A DNA stretch of 64,000 nt from Fallopia convolvulus (GCA_964016875.1 OZ024722.1:19970576-20034575), one strand, 5' to 3'; positions 1-11,369 are shown, counted from the stretch's first letter. Numbers and translations are program-made. The notes: a model not told the origin generated them from the sequence alone.

Positions 1-499
1 GCTCTCCCTGCCCTTGAAATGCCATAGCTAGGACCTTGTGACACAGACGGACACAAGGGTGGGGAATCTTACTGTTCGTCTCCCCAGAACGAGTGTTGAA
101 GGGGGAGCCAGTAAGAGTATGCCAGAAATAAAAAACTGTAGCATCAAACAACATATCCCTCCACCCATCAGTAGGTGGTGAAGTGATCCCAAAACAAAGA
201 TAAGCCTCCTCACGGGTCAAACTACATAATCTATCACATGCATGAAAACTCATGACCCCATCAGAAAAGCGGAAAGTGGACAGAAACTCAATGGTAAGGC
301 CTCTATAGGTAGGCATAGATAGAGTACTGAAACTACCTAAACCCCCAGTCTCAAGCAATCGCTCTGTACACTCCCTAAATCCCAAGTCTATTAGTGTAGG
401 GACATCAAAGAACTTAGTAATGACAAACTCCCTATCCTCATACTTATCCCATAGCTCCTTTTGTCCCTCAGTCAGATATTGTAAACCATAATACGCCAT
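1..499 (-). CDS. Athila ORF1-family protein, partial (runs off window)
   Basis: An uninterrupted reading frame begins at the ATG at 499 and is still open at base 1, so at least 166 codons are present and the C-terminus lies outside the window. The translation starts MAYYGLQYLTEGQ. It contains a run resembling the plant ATHILA ORF-1 family: a phrase like FVITKFFDVPTLIDLGF, then GGLGSF, then PTYRGLTIEFLSTF, then an EEAYLCFGI segment. That family is carried by Athila-type Ty3/gypsy elements and has no established biochemical function. The ORF lies on the same strand as, and downstream of, the gag-protease block at 1529-3760, with a spacer of about 1 kb and no reverse transcriptase between them. 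It could be the 3' extra ORF of a pol-deleted element or belong to a neighbouring nested copy. No frameshift or stop is seen in the visible part, unlike the gag. Confidence 0.6.
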   Translation of the reverse strand, partial: MAYYGLQYLTEGQKELWDKYEDREFVITKFFDVPTLIDLGFRECTERLLETGGLGSFSTLSMPTYRGLTIEFLSTFRFSDGVMSFHACDRLCSLTREEAYLCFGITSPPTDGWRDMLFDATVFYFWHTLTGSPFNTRSGETNSKIPHPCVRLCHKVLAMAFQGQGE

Positions 500-520
500 A
501 GCTGATAAAACAAAACAGAT

Positions 521-1440
521 CTGAGAGAGAAAAATTACCCGACTAATGAACCGCGGGCGAGGATCGAAACAGAGGCCGCGGCTAAATCTGGCAAAATCCG
601 CGAGCGAGGAATTCAACAGCGAGCGCGGACTGGGGCAACTAAATCCGCGGGCGCGGATCAAAACCGGGGGCGCGGTTCTCGGTGGTTTCCAGATCTCGAT
701 CTTCGCCGACAACAATGGCGAACGACCAAAAATCTCCAAACTCTTTCTCAATTTCTCAGTAATAACAACAACTCCGACTTCAATAAGGAAGAAAATCAAC
801 TCCAAATCGCGAAGAATCACTAACCAATTTAGATCTGGATTGATTTTTCTCAAACTTCAACCTTCAACTTGACCGCGGACTGTCGACTACGAACTGGGTT
901 GGGCGACCGCGAGCGCGGAACGGAGCCGAGGGCGCGGATCTCGGTGGTCGCGGATGGTGCGGTGGAGCGCGGTTGGTTGTTTGGTGGTGGAGATGATTTT
1001 GGTTATGTGGGGGGAAGGTTAAGGGAGTGAGGAGGAAGACAAGAGGTAGGTAGGGAAATTTGAGGAGGGAATTTTGTATTATTTTTGGGCTCGGATTGGT
1101 ACTGGTTCGGGCATTTTTCGGGGGTTTCACCCGAAAACCTTTTATTTCAAGGGTTTCACCTGAAAGCCTTTTATTTTGGGGCTTTCACCCGAAAACCTTT
1201 TATTTTTATTTTATTTTTTTTATTATTATTTTATTTTTCTGGAAAAACAGAAATTAAAGTCGTCAAGGCAGATCCGCTGGCGCGGATAGCGAGCCGCAGG
1301 AGCGGTTCAAGCCGCGGGTCGGGTTTGCTTCTTTTTTATGGAAAAAATTGTACCCTTCAAGTTAGCCCGACAAAACCAAAACGAATACTAAAACTAAAAC
1401 TAAACTAAAAAGATAAAAATAAAAGAAAAGAAAAACTTAC
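521..1440 (-). other. spacer between gag-protease and ORF1, possible retroelement intron
   Basis: This stretch separates the protease stop from the ORF1-family start on the minus strand and holds no convincing coding region. Its minus-strand upstream edge reads GAG|GTAAGT, a strong plant splice donor. Its downstream edge is a pyrimidine-rich tract ending TCTCTCTCAG, about 22 bp before the ATG at 499. The interior has GC-rich CGCGG motifs (about 545-960 and 1260-1320) in otherwise AT-rich DNA. Splicing is an inference from the sites; it would resemble the spliced messages proposed for other Athila/Ogre-type elements. Confidence 0.35.
1122..1208. repeat. three tandem 29-bp repeats
   Basis: Three head-to-tail copies at 1122-1150, 1151-1179 and 1180-1208 share a GGGTTTCACCCGAAAACC core followed by a TTTTATTT tail and differ by a few substitutions. 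They lie in the spacer between the retroelement gag-protease and ORF1. Confidence 0.85.
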
Positions 1441-1458
1441 CTCGGGTTGCCTCCCGAG
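1441..1458 (-). other. conserved hairpin abutting splice donor-like site
   Basis: CTCGGG and CCCGAG form a perfect 6-bp stem around a 6-base loop. On the minus strand the hairpin lies about 70 bp after the protease stop codon and is followed at once by GTAAGT. A 'gggaggcaaccc' sequence after the coding part is a recurrent feature of Athila-like elements as I know them, so this is likely a functional element signal rather than chance. Confidence 0.5.
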
Positions 1459-1528
1459 CAGCGCCGTTGTTTAACATCGTTTGGCCCGACGTCTTTTATG
1501 CTCAGAATGGATCATCATCTATCTGAAA

Positions 1529-3760
1529 CTAGACCTTTTTCCCTTCATGTGTCATGGATAATAGGCCCTTTGAAAAATCAATTACGGCGCTCGCCATCTT
1601 CATAAATGGACGACCCAATAGCAAAACTGGGTCGTATCTCCCCTTACCAATTTCCAGGACATAAAAGTGCGTTGGGAAAATTAAGCCATCCACCTGTACT
1701 AAGACATCTTCCACAAATCCTTTCGAATGCACATTAGAGTGATCGGCTAGCTCAATAGTAATATTAGAATCCTGTAATGGCCCTAGACCTAACCGCTCAT
1801 ATATGCTAAGTGGCATGACATTAATACATGCACCTAGATCAAGCATAGAATGCTCAATTTTGGCCTTACCAATTGTAACGGAAAAAGTAAACCTCCCTGG
1901 ATCTCCATACTTCTTAGGCAATTGCCTTTGAAGCATGGAAGATATATTTTCAATATTTTCAACAAGATTAACTTTTGTTACCTTCCCCTTCTCTTTTTGT
2001 TTCCTCTTTATAGTACATAATTCTTTGAGAAATTTAGCAAAACGAGGAATACTTTGAACAAGTTTAAGTAAAGGGACATTTACCTCACACTTGGAGAAGG
2101 TTTCAAAAATTTCCTTGTCATTCGCAAGCCTCCTGGTGTCCTTCAGTGCCTCAGGAAATGGTGGAGCGGGCTTTTGAGAAGCCATGGGAGGAAACGAAGG
2201 CCTGACGTAAGAATCAGATTCTGTTAGAGGGGCGATCCACGAGCGCGAATTGGGACCCACGGGCGCGGTTCTGGTCCTCGGTCGCGATTTCTGGATGAAT
2301 CTCATATTCTGCTTCGATTTCTGTGCCGCGATCGGAACTGTCCTCCGGCGAGCTCGGTGAGTTTCCGTTGGCTGGGATTTCAATATTCAGCTCTTTCCCA
2401 CTCCTTAATGTCATTGCACTCACATTCTCTCTCGGGTTAATGGTCTGAGATGGCAATTTTCCCGAGTCCTTAGCTTTTAGACGGTTCAAAATGGTTGCAA
2501 TCTGACTTAATTGATTCTCTAGGCTTTTCACTGCAGCCTTAGTCTCTTGGTTCTCCTTCATTAAGTGATTGATAATGGTTGGATTTTCATGAGGAGCCTG
2601 GGGCCTTGGCACATAATTAGGCCTGGGAACATAGTTGGGTTGACCTTCTGTGGTGGAAAAGGTTGTTGAGGTTGTTGATTCCACCTAAAGTTAGGATGGT
2701 TTGCCCACCCCGGGTTGTAGGTATTTGAATATGGGTCATTCCGGGACCTTTGTTCATAGTTCCCAATCGCATTCACATCTGTTGCTGGCTCTTGCATAAT
2801 CGGGCATGCATTAGTAGGATGGCTAATTTCACCACAGATTCCACAAGCCCTTGAACTTGAAGCTCCATTGCCTACCAACAGTTGCTTCATCATAGCTTTT
2901 AACTCCCATACTTCAGCATTCAGGGAATCATTAATAGAATTGACAGACCTACTGTTGGACCTCTTTCTCTGATTTCTACATTGCTCTGCTAGAGTCTCCA
3001 ACTTCTCAAATGCCTGCCTAGGAGTGAGATTCTCATAAGAACCTCCACAGGACGCATTCATCAAGCGCCTATCAGCTTCACAGAGACCCTCAATAATATA
3101 ACAGATCAGATCTTTATCAGAATAGCCATGGTAGGGACAGCTGGCTATGAGTCTCTTGTAACGCTCATAATACTCATACAGATTCTCATCATGGCCCTGC
3201 TCCAAACTGCTCAGCTACTTCTTGATAGACGTTTGCTTGGCAGCGGGGAAATATTTCTCTAGAAAAGCACCCTTCATCTGATCCCAAGTAGTAATCGTCT
3301 CAGGTGCTAAGTATAGATACCATTCCTTAGCTGCATCGACCAAGGAAAATTGAAAAGCTCTCAACATTAGCTGATGTGATCAGCTAGCTTCATTCCCAAG
3401 CAGACAGAATGGAACTCTGCAAGGTGTTTATTCGTATCCTCCCCACTCAGCCCATGGAACTTAGGCAAATAATGGAGAAGACCAGATTTAAGCTCAAATT
3501 TCACTCCTTCTCCCAGGGAGGGAAATTGAAGACCAAGCTGTTGCTGCTCTAAATTAGGCGCAGTCAGTTGCCTAATAGTGCGATATGCCATGGTTACAAA
3601 CTGCTCTTCAACCTCTGAATCAGATGAGGAAGAAGAAGAAACTGGAACAAACTGTATGCCTAGCACTTGAGCTTGAACTTGACGTCTCAATTGTCTCAGA
3701 GTCTTGTTAATTTCTGGATCAAACGGAACAACAGGCGAATCATCAATAGAACGGGTAAGA
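1529..3760 (-). pseudogene. Athila-like gag-protease, broken
   Basis: This is the structural polyprotein and aspartic protease of a Ty3/gypsy element of the Athila type. The gag part includes a retrotransposon-gag stretch with phrases such as YFPAAKQTSIKK and NLYEYYERYKRLIASCPYHG, then a single zinc-knuckle-like CGICGEISHPTNACP near 2810-2850. The protease at 1529-2240 carries LDLGACINVMPLSIYERLG, with the DLG variant of the DSG/DTG active site usual in Athila. Lesions: a frameshift near 3367, an in-frame TAG at 3215-3217, and frameshifts near 2660 and 2230. The frame stops at 1529 right after the protease fold (ending SMTHEGKKV), and no reverse transcriptase or integrase follows, so the copy is non-autonomous and dead. 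Confidence 0.85.
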
Positions 3761-3943
3761 ACCCATAAGAACCATAAGATGGGTTCTTACCAATTCGGGG
3801 GTTCTGGACGAACCAAACCGCGGGCGCGGAATAAATCCGAGGGCGCGGGACTGCCGCGGGCGCGGGACTGCCGCGGGCGCGGTTGTGGGCCGCGAGCGCG
3901 GTTTTGTCAGAAACGCCGATTAAACAGAAAATTAAAAACCGAT

Positions 3944-3961
3944 TCTCCGGCAACGACGCCA
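3944..3961 (-). other. primer-binding site, tRNA-Asp type
   Basis: The minus strand reads TGGCGTCGTTGCCGGAGA. This is a near match to TGGCGCCGTTGCCGG, the complement of a plant tRNA-Asp 3' end used by Athila/Tat elements, with one substitution in the core. It fixes the element's orientation as minus and the LTR edge just above it. Confidence 0.8.
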
Positions 3962-3966
3962 AAATT

Positions 3967-5159
3967 TGACTCGGCTAAAGTTGTTGTTGCCAAGATCAAA
4001 AATAAATTACCCTAAACTACAAACTAGTATAGCATGCAAGTAAGGGATCGTACCCAAGAGAATCGGGATTTTGAACAATCAGCAGATAACAAGACAGGGG
4101 TTTTGGAAGTTTAGACAAACAAGCAAACAAGCAAATAATATTGGGGATTAAATCAATTGAAGGAAAGTAGAGTTTATTCAATCAATTCCACCTTTTTAAT
4201 CATTCGATCATTGATTCATCCACTTTTCTATTAATTCCCAGGTTAATTCCAATCCTTATAAAAGATTTCCGCTTGTCCACGGTCCAAGCGGAATTATGAT
4301 ATGAACAACACTTAATTCAAATCATGCAAAGTATTAAGGATATAAGGATATCAAATCATGCAATCAAGCTACGAGTCTCATGCATAAAATAACAATCAAA
4401 CACTCTTTCTCAATTCTAGTCCACGGTCCTAGAAAAGAGTTGTTTCAAGGATAAATAAGATTGCACAAACAACAATCAAACCTAATCCAAACAGTAGATC
4501 TTAGTCAATCAGACAAGTTGACCAGGCTCATAAAATCAAACATAGATCATATAAATAAAAACAAGAGTTTTGATATTAACCAAGGGATAGAAAAGTTACC
4601 AGAATCTCACGAATTACATAAAAAGGGTTCCTTGATCAAACAAACTCCAAGGGAAATTAGTTCTCAATAATAAAACTGAAATAAAAACCTAAAAGTAAAA
4701 GTATGCTCTGAAAAGTATGCTCCTCCCAGAAGTAAACTGAAAACCGAAACTAAACTTAAATAGTCAAAATATATCCGAAACCCTAAGATATAATTATAAA
4801 TAAAAGATAGAATAAACGAAACAAAGTCGGCACTGGAAAACCACGTTCCGCGAGCGCGGAATCAAACCGCGAGCGCGGATCAGTCAGTCCTCCTCGACCG
4901 CGGAATCTCCTCGAACTGCGAGCGCGGTTCTGAACTTCGGTCGCGGATCCTGCGTCTTCAATTTCTCTCGAATCTTCTCGCCACCGCGGGCGCGGGTCTT
5001 GATTTCTTAACCTCTTCAGCTCGATCTAGGACTTCTGTATTCCAAATCTTCAATTGTAGGCTCTTTTGATATTACAGATAATCATCCTACTCTAGCCTAA
5101 AACACTCAGAAAATCCTAATAAAAATACAGAATTACGCTGTACTAAAACCAGCATATCA
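3967..5159 (-). repeat. 5' LTR of the Athila-like element
   Basis: The interval begins TGATATGCTGG and ends GAGTCA on the minus strand. It ends a few bases from the tRNA-Asp primer-binding site and starts exactly where the reading frame of the host Tat-like RNase H is interrupted (after SGRMT). The partner LTR lies outside the window, so the edges rest on the TG...CA ends and the break in the host element. Positions 4840-5000 are dense in the CGCGGGCGCGG motif that recurs through this element. No ORF in it looks real. Confidence 0.6.
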
Positions 5160-6337
5160 GTCATCCGCCCGGAAAGGGCGGGCTGGTGGAGGATTTGCCA
5201 AAGAGGGAGATCAAAGAGGACCTGAATTGGATGGGCGTGAAAGTATGGGCGTAAACACCTCGCGGTCGTTACCATGACCAAGGTCATTTTCATTGCCGGG
5301 GAATATCGCTGCTCCGCAGGCTGGAGCACGCGACTGATGAAATAGACGGGGTGCATCGCCTTTCTTGTCAACATCGCGCTGATTGTCTTTGGGCTCACCG
5401 CCACGAAAAGTTACAAATCTTCGCCCGCCTTCGGAGGGGACAACGTGGGGAGCTTTGACAGAAACGCCTTTAGCCCAGAGAAAGCGAGCTCCAACTCCTC
5501 GTCCCAAACAAATTTGTCATTTTTCTTTAGGGTCGCGAAGAAGGGCAGCGACCTGTCCGCCAAACGAGAACAGAACTTCCCGAGGTAGTTCACGGCGTCG
5601 TTAAGTCGTTGTACCTCGGTCCGAGACCGGGGTGACCTCATCAAGAGAATTGATTCGATCTTGGCAGGGTTCATATCTATTTCCCGCGCGCTGATCATGA
5701 ACCCTAGGAATTTTCCCGAAGACACGCCGGACACACATTTTTCAAGATTGAGGTTGAGCCTGTTGTATCGGAGTGTTGCAAAAACCTCTGCGAGGTCTTC
5801 CAGATGTTCCTCCGAGGTCTTGTTTTGGACCATAATGTCGTCAACATAGGCCGACACATTTCTGCCCAGATGATTTTTGAAGATTTGGTCCACAAGTCGC
5901 TGGAAGGTGGCACCCGCGTTCTTTAAACCAAAAGGCATGACCTTGTAGCAATAGGTCCCTCGCTGAGTGATGAGAGTTGTTTCATCCTCATCTCGTTGGG
6001 TCATTAAGGCCTGGTTGTAACCTGAGTATGCATCGAGGAAGCTTAGCACCCTGTGACCTGCAGTGGAATCGACCAGCTCGTCAATCGATGGCTGGGGGTA
6101 ACTATCCTTGGGGCAAGCCTTGTTTAAATCTTTGAAATCTACGCACATGCGCCACTTCCCGCTAGCCTTCTTTACCAGCACGACGTTAGATAGCCATTTG
6201 GGGTACTGAACCTCACGGATGAACCCCGCGGCCAGCAACTTCCCTACCTCGGTATTCATGGCGCTTGCCCTTTCCTCGTTCATCTTCCTCTGTCGTTGTA
6301 CCACAGGACGGATGGTGACGTCGACGTTTAAAGAATG
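5160..6337 (-). pseudogene. Tat-like Ty3/gypsy reverse transcriptase and RNase H, truncated
   Basis: The reverse transcriptase of a second, non-chromoviral Ty3/gypsy element lies at 5411-6304. Visible motifs are WRMCVDFKDLNKACPKD, SFLDAYSGYNQ, VMPFGLKNAGATFQRL and the catalytic YVDDIMV. The RNase H region continues in the same frame after a TAA stop at 5411-5413, including HPVYFISRVLQ and PYFHAHPIQVL. It breaks off at 5160 where the Athila LTR starts. A TAG at about 6338-6340 separates RT from the upstream protease frame. The style is that of the Tat/Retand group. It is a pseudogene; the rest of pol lies, if anywhere, to the left of the window. Confidence 0.88.
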
Positions 6338-7050
6338 CTAGGCCACAGTCCGCGGGACTCCGCGGAGATCCTTAGCAGTTCGAGCGAACACGTCGCGGGA
6401 GCCAACGAGCAGGAATTCTAGCAGTAATGTTGACTCCCCGGAAAGACATTCGCCCAAGAAGAGCTTCTCCTCCTCATTGTTGAAGGGAGTGATGATCCTT
6501 CTCTCATTTTCCGAGGTTGGGACTGTGAAAGTCCCGAATCTCGAGATCAGCATCCCGGCAGCATCCACCATGAACACTAGACACTTCTGCTTTGCGGAGG
6601 TCGCGTAGCAAACACGTCCCTCCTCTTGGTTGCCTTTGACCTCGCCGACTCCTCCGTCGACTGGGAATTTCATCTTTAGGTGGTAGATGAACACCACAGC
6701 TTGGAACTTCATCAGGGATACCCTCCCGATGATTGTGTTGTACACCGAGGGCAACCGCACCACGGTGAACTTTACCATCTCGGTCCGTCTCGTCGAACCT
6801 GTTCCCAATGTCATCTAGAGGTCAATGAGACTTGACTCATCGACCTCGTCTCCTGAGAAGGACGTTAGCTTTCCGACGTAGGGCTTCAAGGATGTTGCCG
6901 AGATCCCTAGTTGTCCGAAGGCATCATAGTACATGATGTCCACGGAAGACCCCGTGTCCACCAGAACTCGTTTAACCATCTTCGAGCCTAGATACGCATG
7001 CACCACCAAGGGGTCAGAGTGTGGCATATGCAGACCCTCGGCATCCTTGG
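6338..7050 (-). pseudogene. Tat-like Ty3/gypsy protease region
   Basis: The frame at 6815-7027 carries the aspartic protease motif VLVDTGSSVDIMYYDAF with an intact DTGSS. After an in-frame TAG near 6815 the frame continues at 6338-6814 with TRRTEMVKFTVVRLPSVYN and KFQAVVFIYHLKMKFP, the connector usually found between protease and reverse transcriptase in Tat elements. The two stops show that the copy is inactive. Confidence 0.85.
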
Positions 7051-8621
7051 TTATGAAGGTTTGAGACCTTGAGGACTACGCGACTCTAAACACTGAGAGC
7101 TCATGGTGGCTTGCCCTCGCGTACCTTTTTCGTTCTGACTGGCTTGAGCCTGCCAACGAGGGGCCGCCCGAGATTGTGTGAATGTATTCATCGGGCGTTG
7201 TGGTGTGCCCGGAACGCGCCTGCTTCGCGGGAGCCTGCTGCTCGATGTTGTTGGCCCTTGCTTGACTTTGGCCCTACGGCACATTGTTCGCCCATGAGGC
7301 GGGGTTACCCTTTGGTTTGTATAGGGGGCCGCCTTTTCCCCTGTAACCTCGCCGCTTCCCTCCAAAGCAGTTCCAACCTCCGTCGTCGTTGTTTCTCCTC
7401 GTGTTGTTATTGTTTTTGTTTTTGTTGTTGTTGTTGTTCACGGGGTTCTGGGTTTGTGTTACCTTTGCCTTCCCCTTAGCCTCGGCCACGATTTCCTTGT
7501 CGGTCCTCAACCGAGAGCTCTGGTTGGTCACGTCCTCGGCGTACACCTGAGCGGTGATCCGAGCACACAAGCTGTCGTACGTCTCTGGGCACTTCAGGAA
7601 AATGTGAGTCTTGAAAGCCCCGTGACACAAGTTGCCCATGAGAGTGTCGCGCGCCGACGCCTCGTCAATGTGCGCAATCTCCGCAACTGCGGTTGTGAAC
7701 CTCGTAAAAAAGGAACCCATTGCCTCGTCCTCCCCCTACTCGATCCCGCGCAAATCGCGCATATTCTTCTTGCGCTTTCTTGAGCCGCTAAAGTGTGTGA
7801 CGAAGGCATCGCACAGCTGGGCAAACGAGGAAACATACCTGATCTTAAGGCTTGTGAACCAGGTCATTGCGGCCTTCTCTAGTGTAGTTGGGAAGATGCG
7901 ACAAAAAATCGCGTCGTTATATGAATTGACATTCATCTGGACCGCAAAGTGCTTTATGTGTTCCTCGGGGTCTGCGATCCCGTCATAGGACCCCACCTGT
8001 GGCCTATGGAAGCTCTTGGGCATCGGCGTGCCCTAGATCTCGTCTATGAAAGGCGAAAACTCGCAGCCCTCAACGGGACGGCGTTTTGAGCATGACCTCA
8101 AGGAAGGCATCACACTCCCCGCAGTTTCGGACATCTCCTGACGTTGCGACCGGGAACGTTGCGAACGAGACCTCGAGATTTGCATAGGATCCCGGCGTGG
8201 CCTTTCTGTGGACGAGGCGTTGGTTGAATCCTCGTGCCCCGGCACATGTCCGGGGACGTACTCGGGAACATACTCAAGGTGGAGTTGCCCATATCCGGGG
8301 ATGGGAACGTGCTCGAGCGGCGGGGTGCATACCCATGGACGGGGGAAGGGGAAAAACCTTGCTGAAACTGCCCATATCCCGGGTAGGGCTGCGGGTTAGG
8401 AGGGATGCCGCCTTGCGGGTACCCTTGGTACAAATAGGCATTGTAGGACGCGCGGGTTGGTTGAGGTACCCCTGGAATGGGCACGGAATCTGCGGGTTAG
8501 GATATGCCCACCCCGGAGCTGCCCCGTAAGGCCAACTTGTTTGAGGCTCCGCACCGGCCCACGCCGGGGTCTCAAGCATGTTGTCGGGGTGTTGGAGAAA
8601 GAAGTTGTTTGGGCAAGCCAT
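7051..8621 (-). pseudogene. Tat-like Ty3/gypsy gag, frameshifted
   Basis: Gag reads through several frames on the minus strand. A Pro/Gly/Tyr-rich N-terminal part starts at the ATG at 8621 (MACPNNFFLQHPDN). An Arg/Ser-rich stretch near 8110-8245 follows. Then come the conserved gag core at 7736-8023 (GIADPEEHIKHF, MTWFTSLK) and 7274-7720 (FTRFTTAVAEIAHIDEASARD), and a basic/Asn-rich C-terminal tail near 7300-7430 (NNNNNKNKNNNNTRRNN). At least two frame changes are needed to read it. The homopolymeric Asn run comes from a GTT/TTG microsatellite. Confidence 0.8.
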
Positions 8622-8693
8622 GTTGAGATTTAAAAGCCAAGTTTTGTTCGTCGAGAAACTGCTTAAGATGAAGAGGTTCCCACAAACGGAACC

Positions 8694-9580
8694 AATGATG
8701 AAGCTTGAAATAAACCAATGCTAAAGACAAGAAATGAAATTGTATTTATTCAACGAGACAAACCCTTGCTTTTTATTTATGATTTCTGAGCGGGATTACA
8801 ACAGCGAGATTATGCCCTAGATCTCCTTACACAGGATTCGAGGTCTCTGCCTAACAAAGCTTCGAGACCTCTTGATTACAGCGAGGTTACTACTTTACAA
8901 ACTACTAGCGAGGCCCAGTCTTATTACAAATGAGGAGTTGGCATCTATTAAGCGGGTTTGTACACTTGAGTGTTTACACAAAGATTGTAGTTTGCGAAGT
9001 GGCTTTTGAGCGAGATCCTGCTTGAGACGAGGTCTCTTTGGGGCGACTTGAAGTCTTTTTTTTAGAGCTTCCCTTGATTATAGCGTGGTCTTTACGATGA
9101 TTCAACACGTCGATCTTCAATCAACAAGATAGTTCTTGAGTTCAAGATGTTTTTCGACCCCCTACAACCTTCGAGATCTTCTCCTATTTATATATGTTTG
9201 AAGATCATGGTTTTTGCCAACCTTCGATGTGGGATGCCTGAGTTTTGGCCATTTGATTGGTCGAGATATAGGTGGTGACCCATTGGCCGAGAATTAGGTG
9301 GCTTTTGACTGGTTAGGCGGGGCGGGAATGTCAGCTTTGAGTATGCGAGGTTGGGACCTCGTGGCGAGCTGCCTAACCACACTTATTAGTGAGTTTCGCG
9401 AGGTTTGGACCTCGCTCCCGTGGTTTTGAGGTTTTGCGAGGGCATGGACTTTGCTTTTTGGAGGGGTATGGGAAAGATCGTTCGGGAAAAGACCTCAAGG
9501 ACCTCTCCGGTCCTTTTTTCCTTGTGCCACGTGTCCACTATTCATACGTCGTTATTTCGCGCACCATCACCTTACAACAC
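8694..9580 (-). repeat. probable 5' LTR of the Tat-like element
   Basis: On the minus strand this interval starts TGTTGTAAGG and ends TTCATCA. A TGGTTCCG sequence follows that could serve as primer-binding site but that I could not match to a tRNA. It lies between gag and the CACTA subterminal repeats. The partner LTR is outside the window, so the edges are provisional. The interval has no coding potential; AGGTC/CGAGGT words recur through 8800-9420. Confidence 0.45.
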
Positions 9581-9818
9581 ACATGGTCGCGAATTAGCAT
9601 CCACGTAGACGCTATTTCCTGGATGGGACGTCCATGTGGTCGCTAAAATGTCTAGTCGCTAATATTAGCGACCACGTGGTCGCTAATACTCTTTGTGACC
9701 AGACTTTTTAGTGACCACATTTTGCGACCACGATATGGTAGCTACATCCATTTAGCGATCAGATTCATGGATTTAGCGACCACTTTAGTGGTCATTAAAT
9801 CCACAGTTTTTTGTAGTG
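9581..9818 (-). mobile_element. CACTA (En/Spm) transposon terminus
   Basis: The reverse complement of the right edge reads CACTACAAAAAACTGTGG, the hallmark CACTA terminal inverted repeat ending at 9818. About 235 bp of subterminal repeats follow, built from GCGACCAC / GTGGTCGC words in both orientations, including a perfect 26-bp palindrome at 9663-9688. Such arrays bind the CACTA transposition protein. The opposite terminus is not in the window; the Tat-like element appears to have inserted into this end. Confidence 0.8.
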
Positions 9819-11310
9819 CTAATAATAAATATATACTCAACTCCTCAAATTCTAACACCTCATGAAAATAATTATAATCAACTACTTGATCAAATTCTAA
9901 TAATACATACATTGGTTGATCATCGTATCTAAGTAAAATATAAATACAAAACTTTTGGATTCCATCTTATGTCACTATATATTGAAGTCTTGATTGATAC
10001 ATCCACCAACTTTCATTCTCTCTTTCACGCCCGACAAAAATATTAACAGAGATATATACGATGTCATCCTCTTCCAACGTTTTGGTAAGGCTTTGGATCT
10101 TTACATATGTTCATTCCCCCATACACGCTATACTTCATTATTTATTAATGTGTTAATAGGGAAATATAAGGTATAATATGAAAAATACATACAAGTCGTA
10201 ATACTGTTCTTCACATTAGCTTTCTCTAACATATGTTTATATGTTTATTAATGTGTTAATAGGAAAATGTCATCTAATGTATGACTTGAAATAATATTTC
10301 TTATTTCTTTGTTCATATCCTACAAGATAGGAATATCTATATAAGTTATTTACAAATATAAGTTATTCTAACAAATAAATACGGTAACATACACACACCT
10401 ATGTTTAGTATCCTTAATTGGTATGCAGAATGGGATGCATGTGATGTGCGTAGTCCCCAACTCGGAGAGATTGCTTGGTATGCATCTGTTTTTTGTCTTC
10501 CTTTTTACGGCCTGCGCAACTCTCTCTTCGGCAATCCCTTCAAAGCCAAGTACTTTCCATTTGTCTGTCCGTTCTTGATTCTTTCACCCCACACCAAAAC
10601 TTACTTGATGGATAGAGCTATAGCTATTACTTATTAGCTAGGGTGGTACTACTGGTATTCATTTTTTTTTAATCTTATTTTGTTGCAATATTTAAACCGA
10701 CCCTTATTACGGAGTATTACATATTTACATTACATCCGACATGCCTTCGGACATTGGGTTCAACGGTTAAGTCGTTAAGACTTTAAAACATTACATCCGA
10801 CGTTTTCTGGATTTTGAAATTAGGCCTTCTTCACGTACCATAAAGTCATAACACTTCCATTCCATGTGTAACTAGTGTTAATTTATTTTTCCCTTCATTC
10901 AATAAAACCGCTAATTTTCTGCCAATCTCTATCCTTGAGTTAAGCATGAGCGTTATTTGCCCCAAATCAACGGCTGTACATAATGTGCAGGTCAATATCT
11001 TCTTCATGTTTGTTCATAAAAAAACAATGTCCCGGTTCATTAATCAGTTAGTCTAAGTTTTCCGGGAGTAGTTAATGCAGAAACAAATCAAATTTCCTGA
11101 GAATTAATCCCACGTAACTTCACACCACCGCCCTTTCCTAAAATGAAAAGCAATTGTAATTTACTATTCATTTCTATTTCTCTGTCTACCTCAGCTGCTA
11201 AACAAAGAAAGACATCAGAATTGCCCCTCAAATTACATAAACCATCTCTTCGCTTTAAAGGGTGTGCTTCCAGTTCCACGCCATTAAGCTCTTCAGAGAT
11301 CATATCAAAC
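9819..11310. other. intergenic region upstream of mannanase
   Basis: About 1.5 kb of AT-rich DNA without a credible gene. Short ORFs here have no family resemblance. A 20-odd-bp segment around TTATTAATGTGTTAATAGG occurs twice, near 10139 and 10243. The 3' part is the presumed mannanase promoter. Confidence 0.6.
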
Positions 11311-11314
11311 AACA

Positions 11315-11332
11315 TTATATATATATTTATAT
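11315..11332 (+). promoter_or_regulatory. TATA box of the mannanase gene
   Basis: The run ATTATATATATATTTATA lies 38-55 bp upstream of the mannanase ATG (11370). This is the only strong TATA-like tract there and implies a very short 5' leader. Confidence 0.5.
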
Positions 11333-11369
11333 TTTCTTGAGAGATCTATCCGTCTGGCCTGGATCAATC

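Noticed and set aside
546..872. Plus-strand 108-codon ORF at the left end
   Set aside because: Lies antisense in the Athila spacer, GC-motif-driven, with no protein resemblance.
10401..10637. 78-codon ORF upstream of mannanase
   Set aside because: No family resemblance, AT-rich context, no supporting splice or promoter signals.
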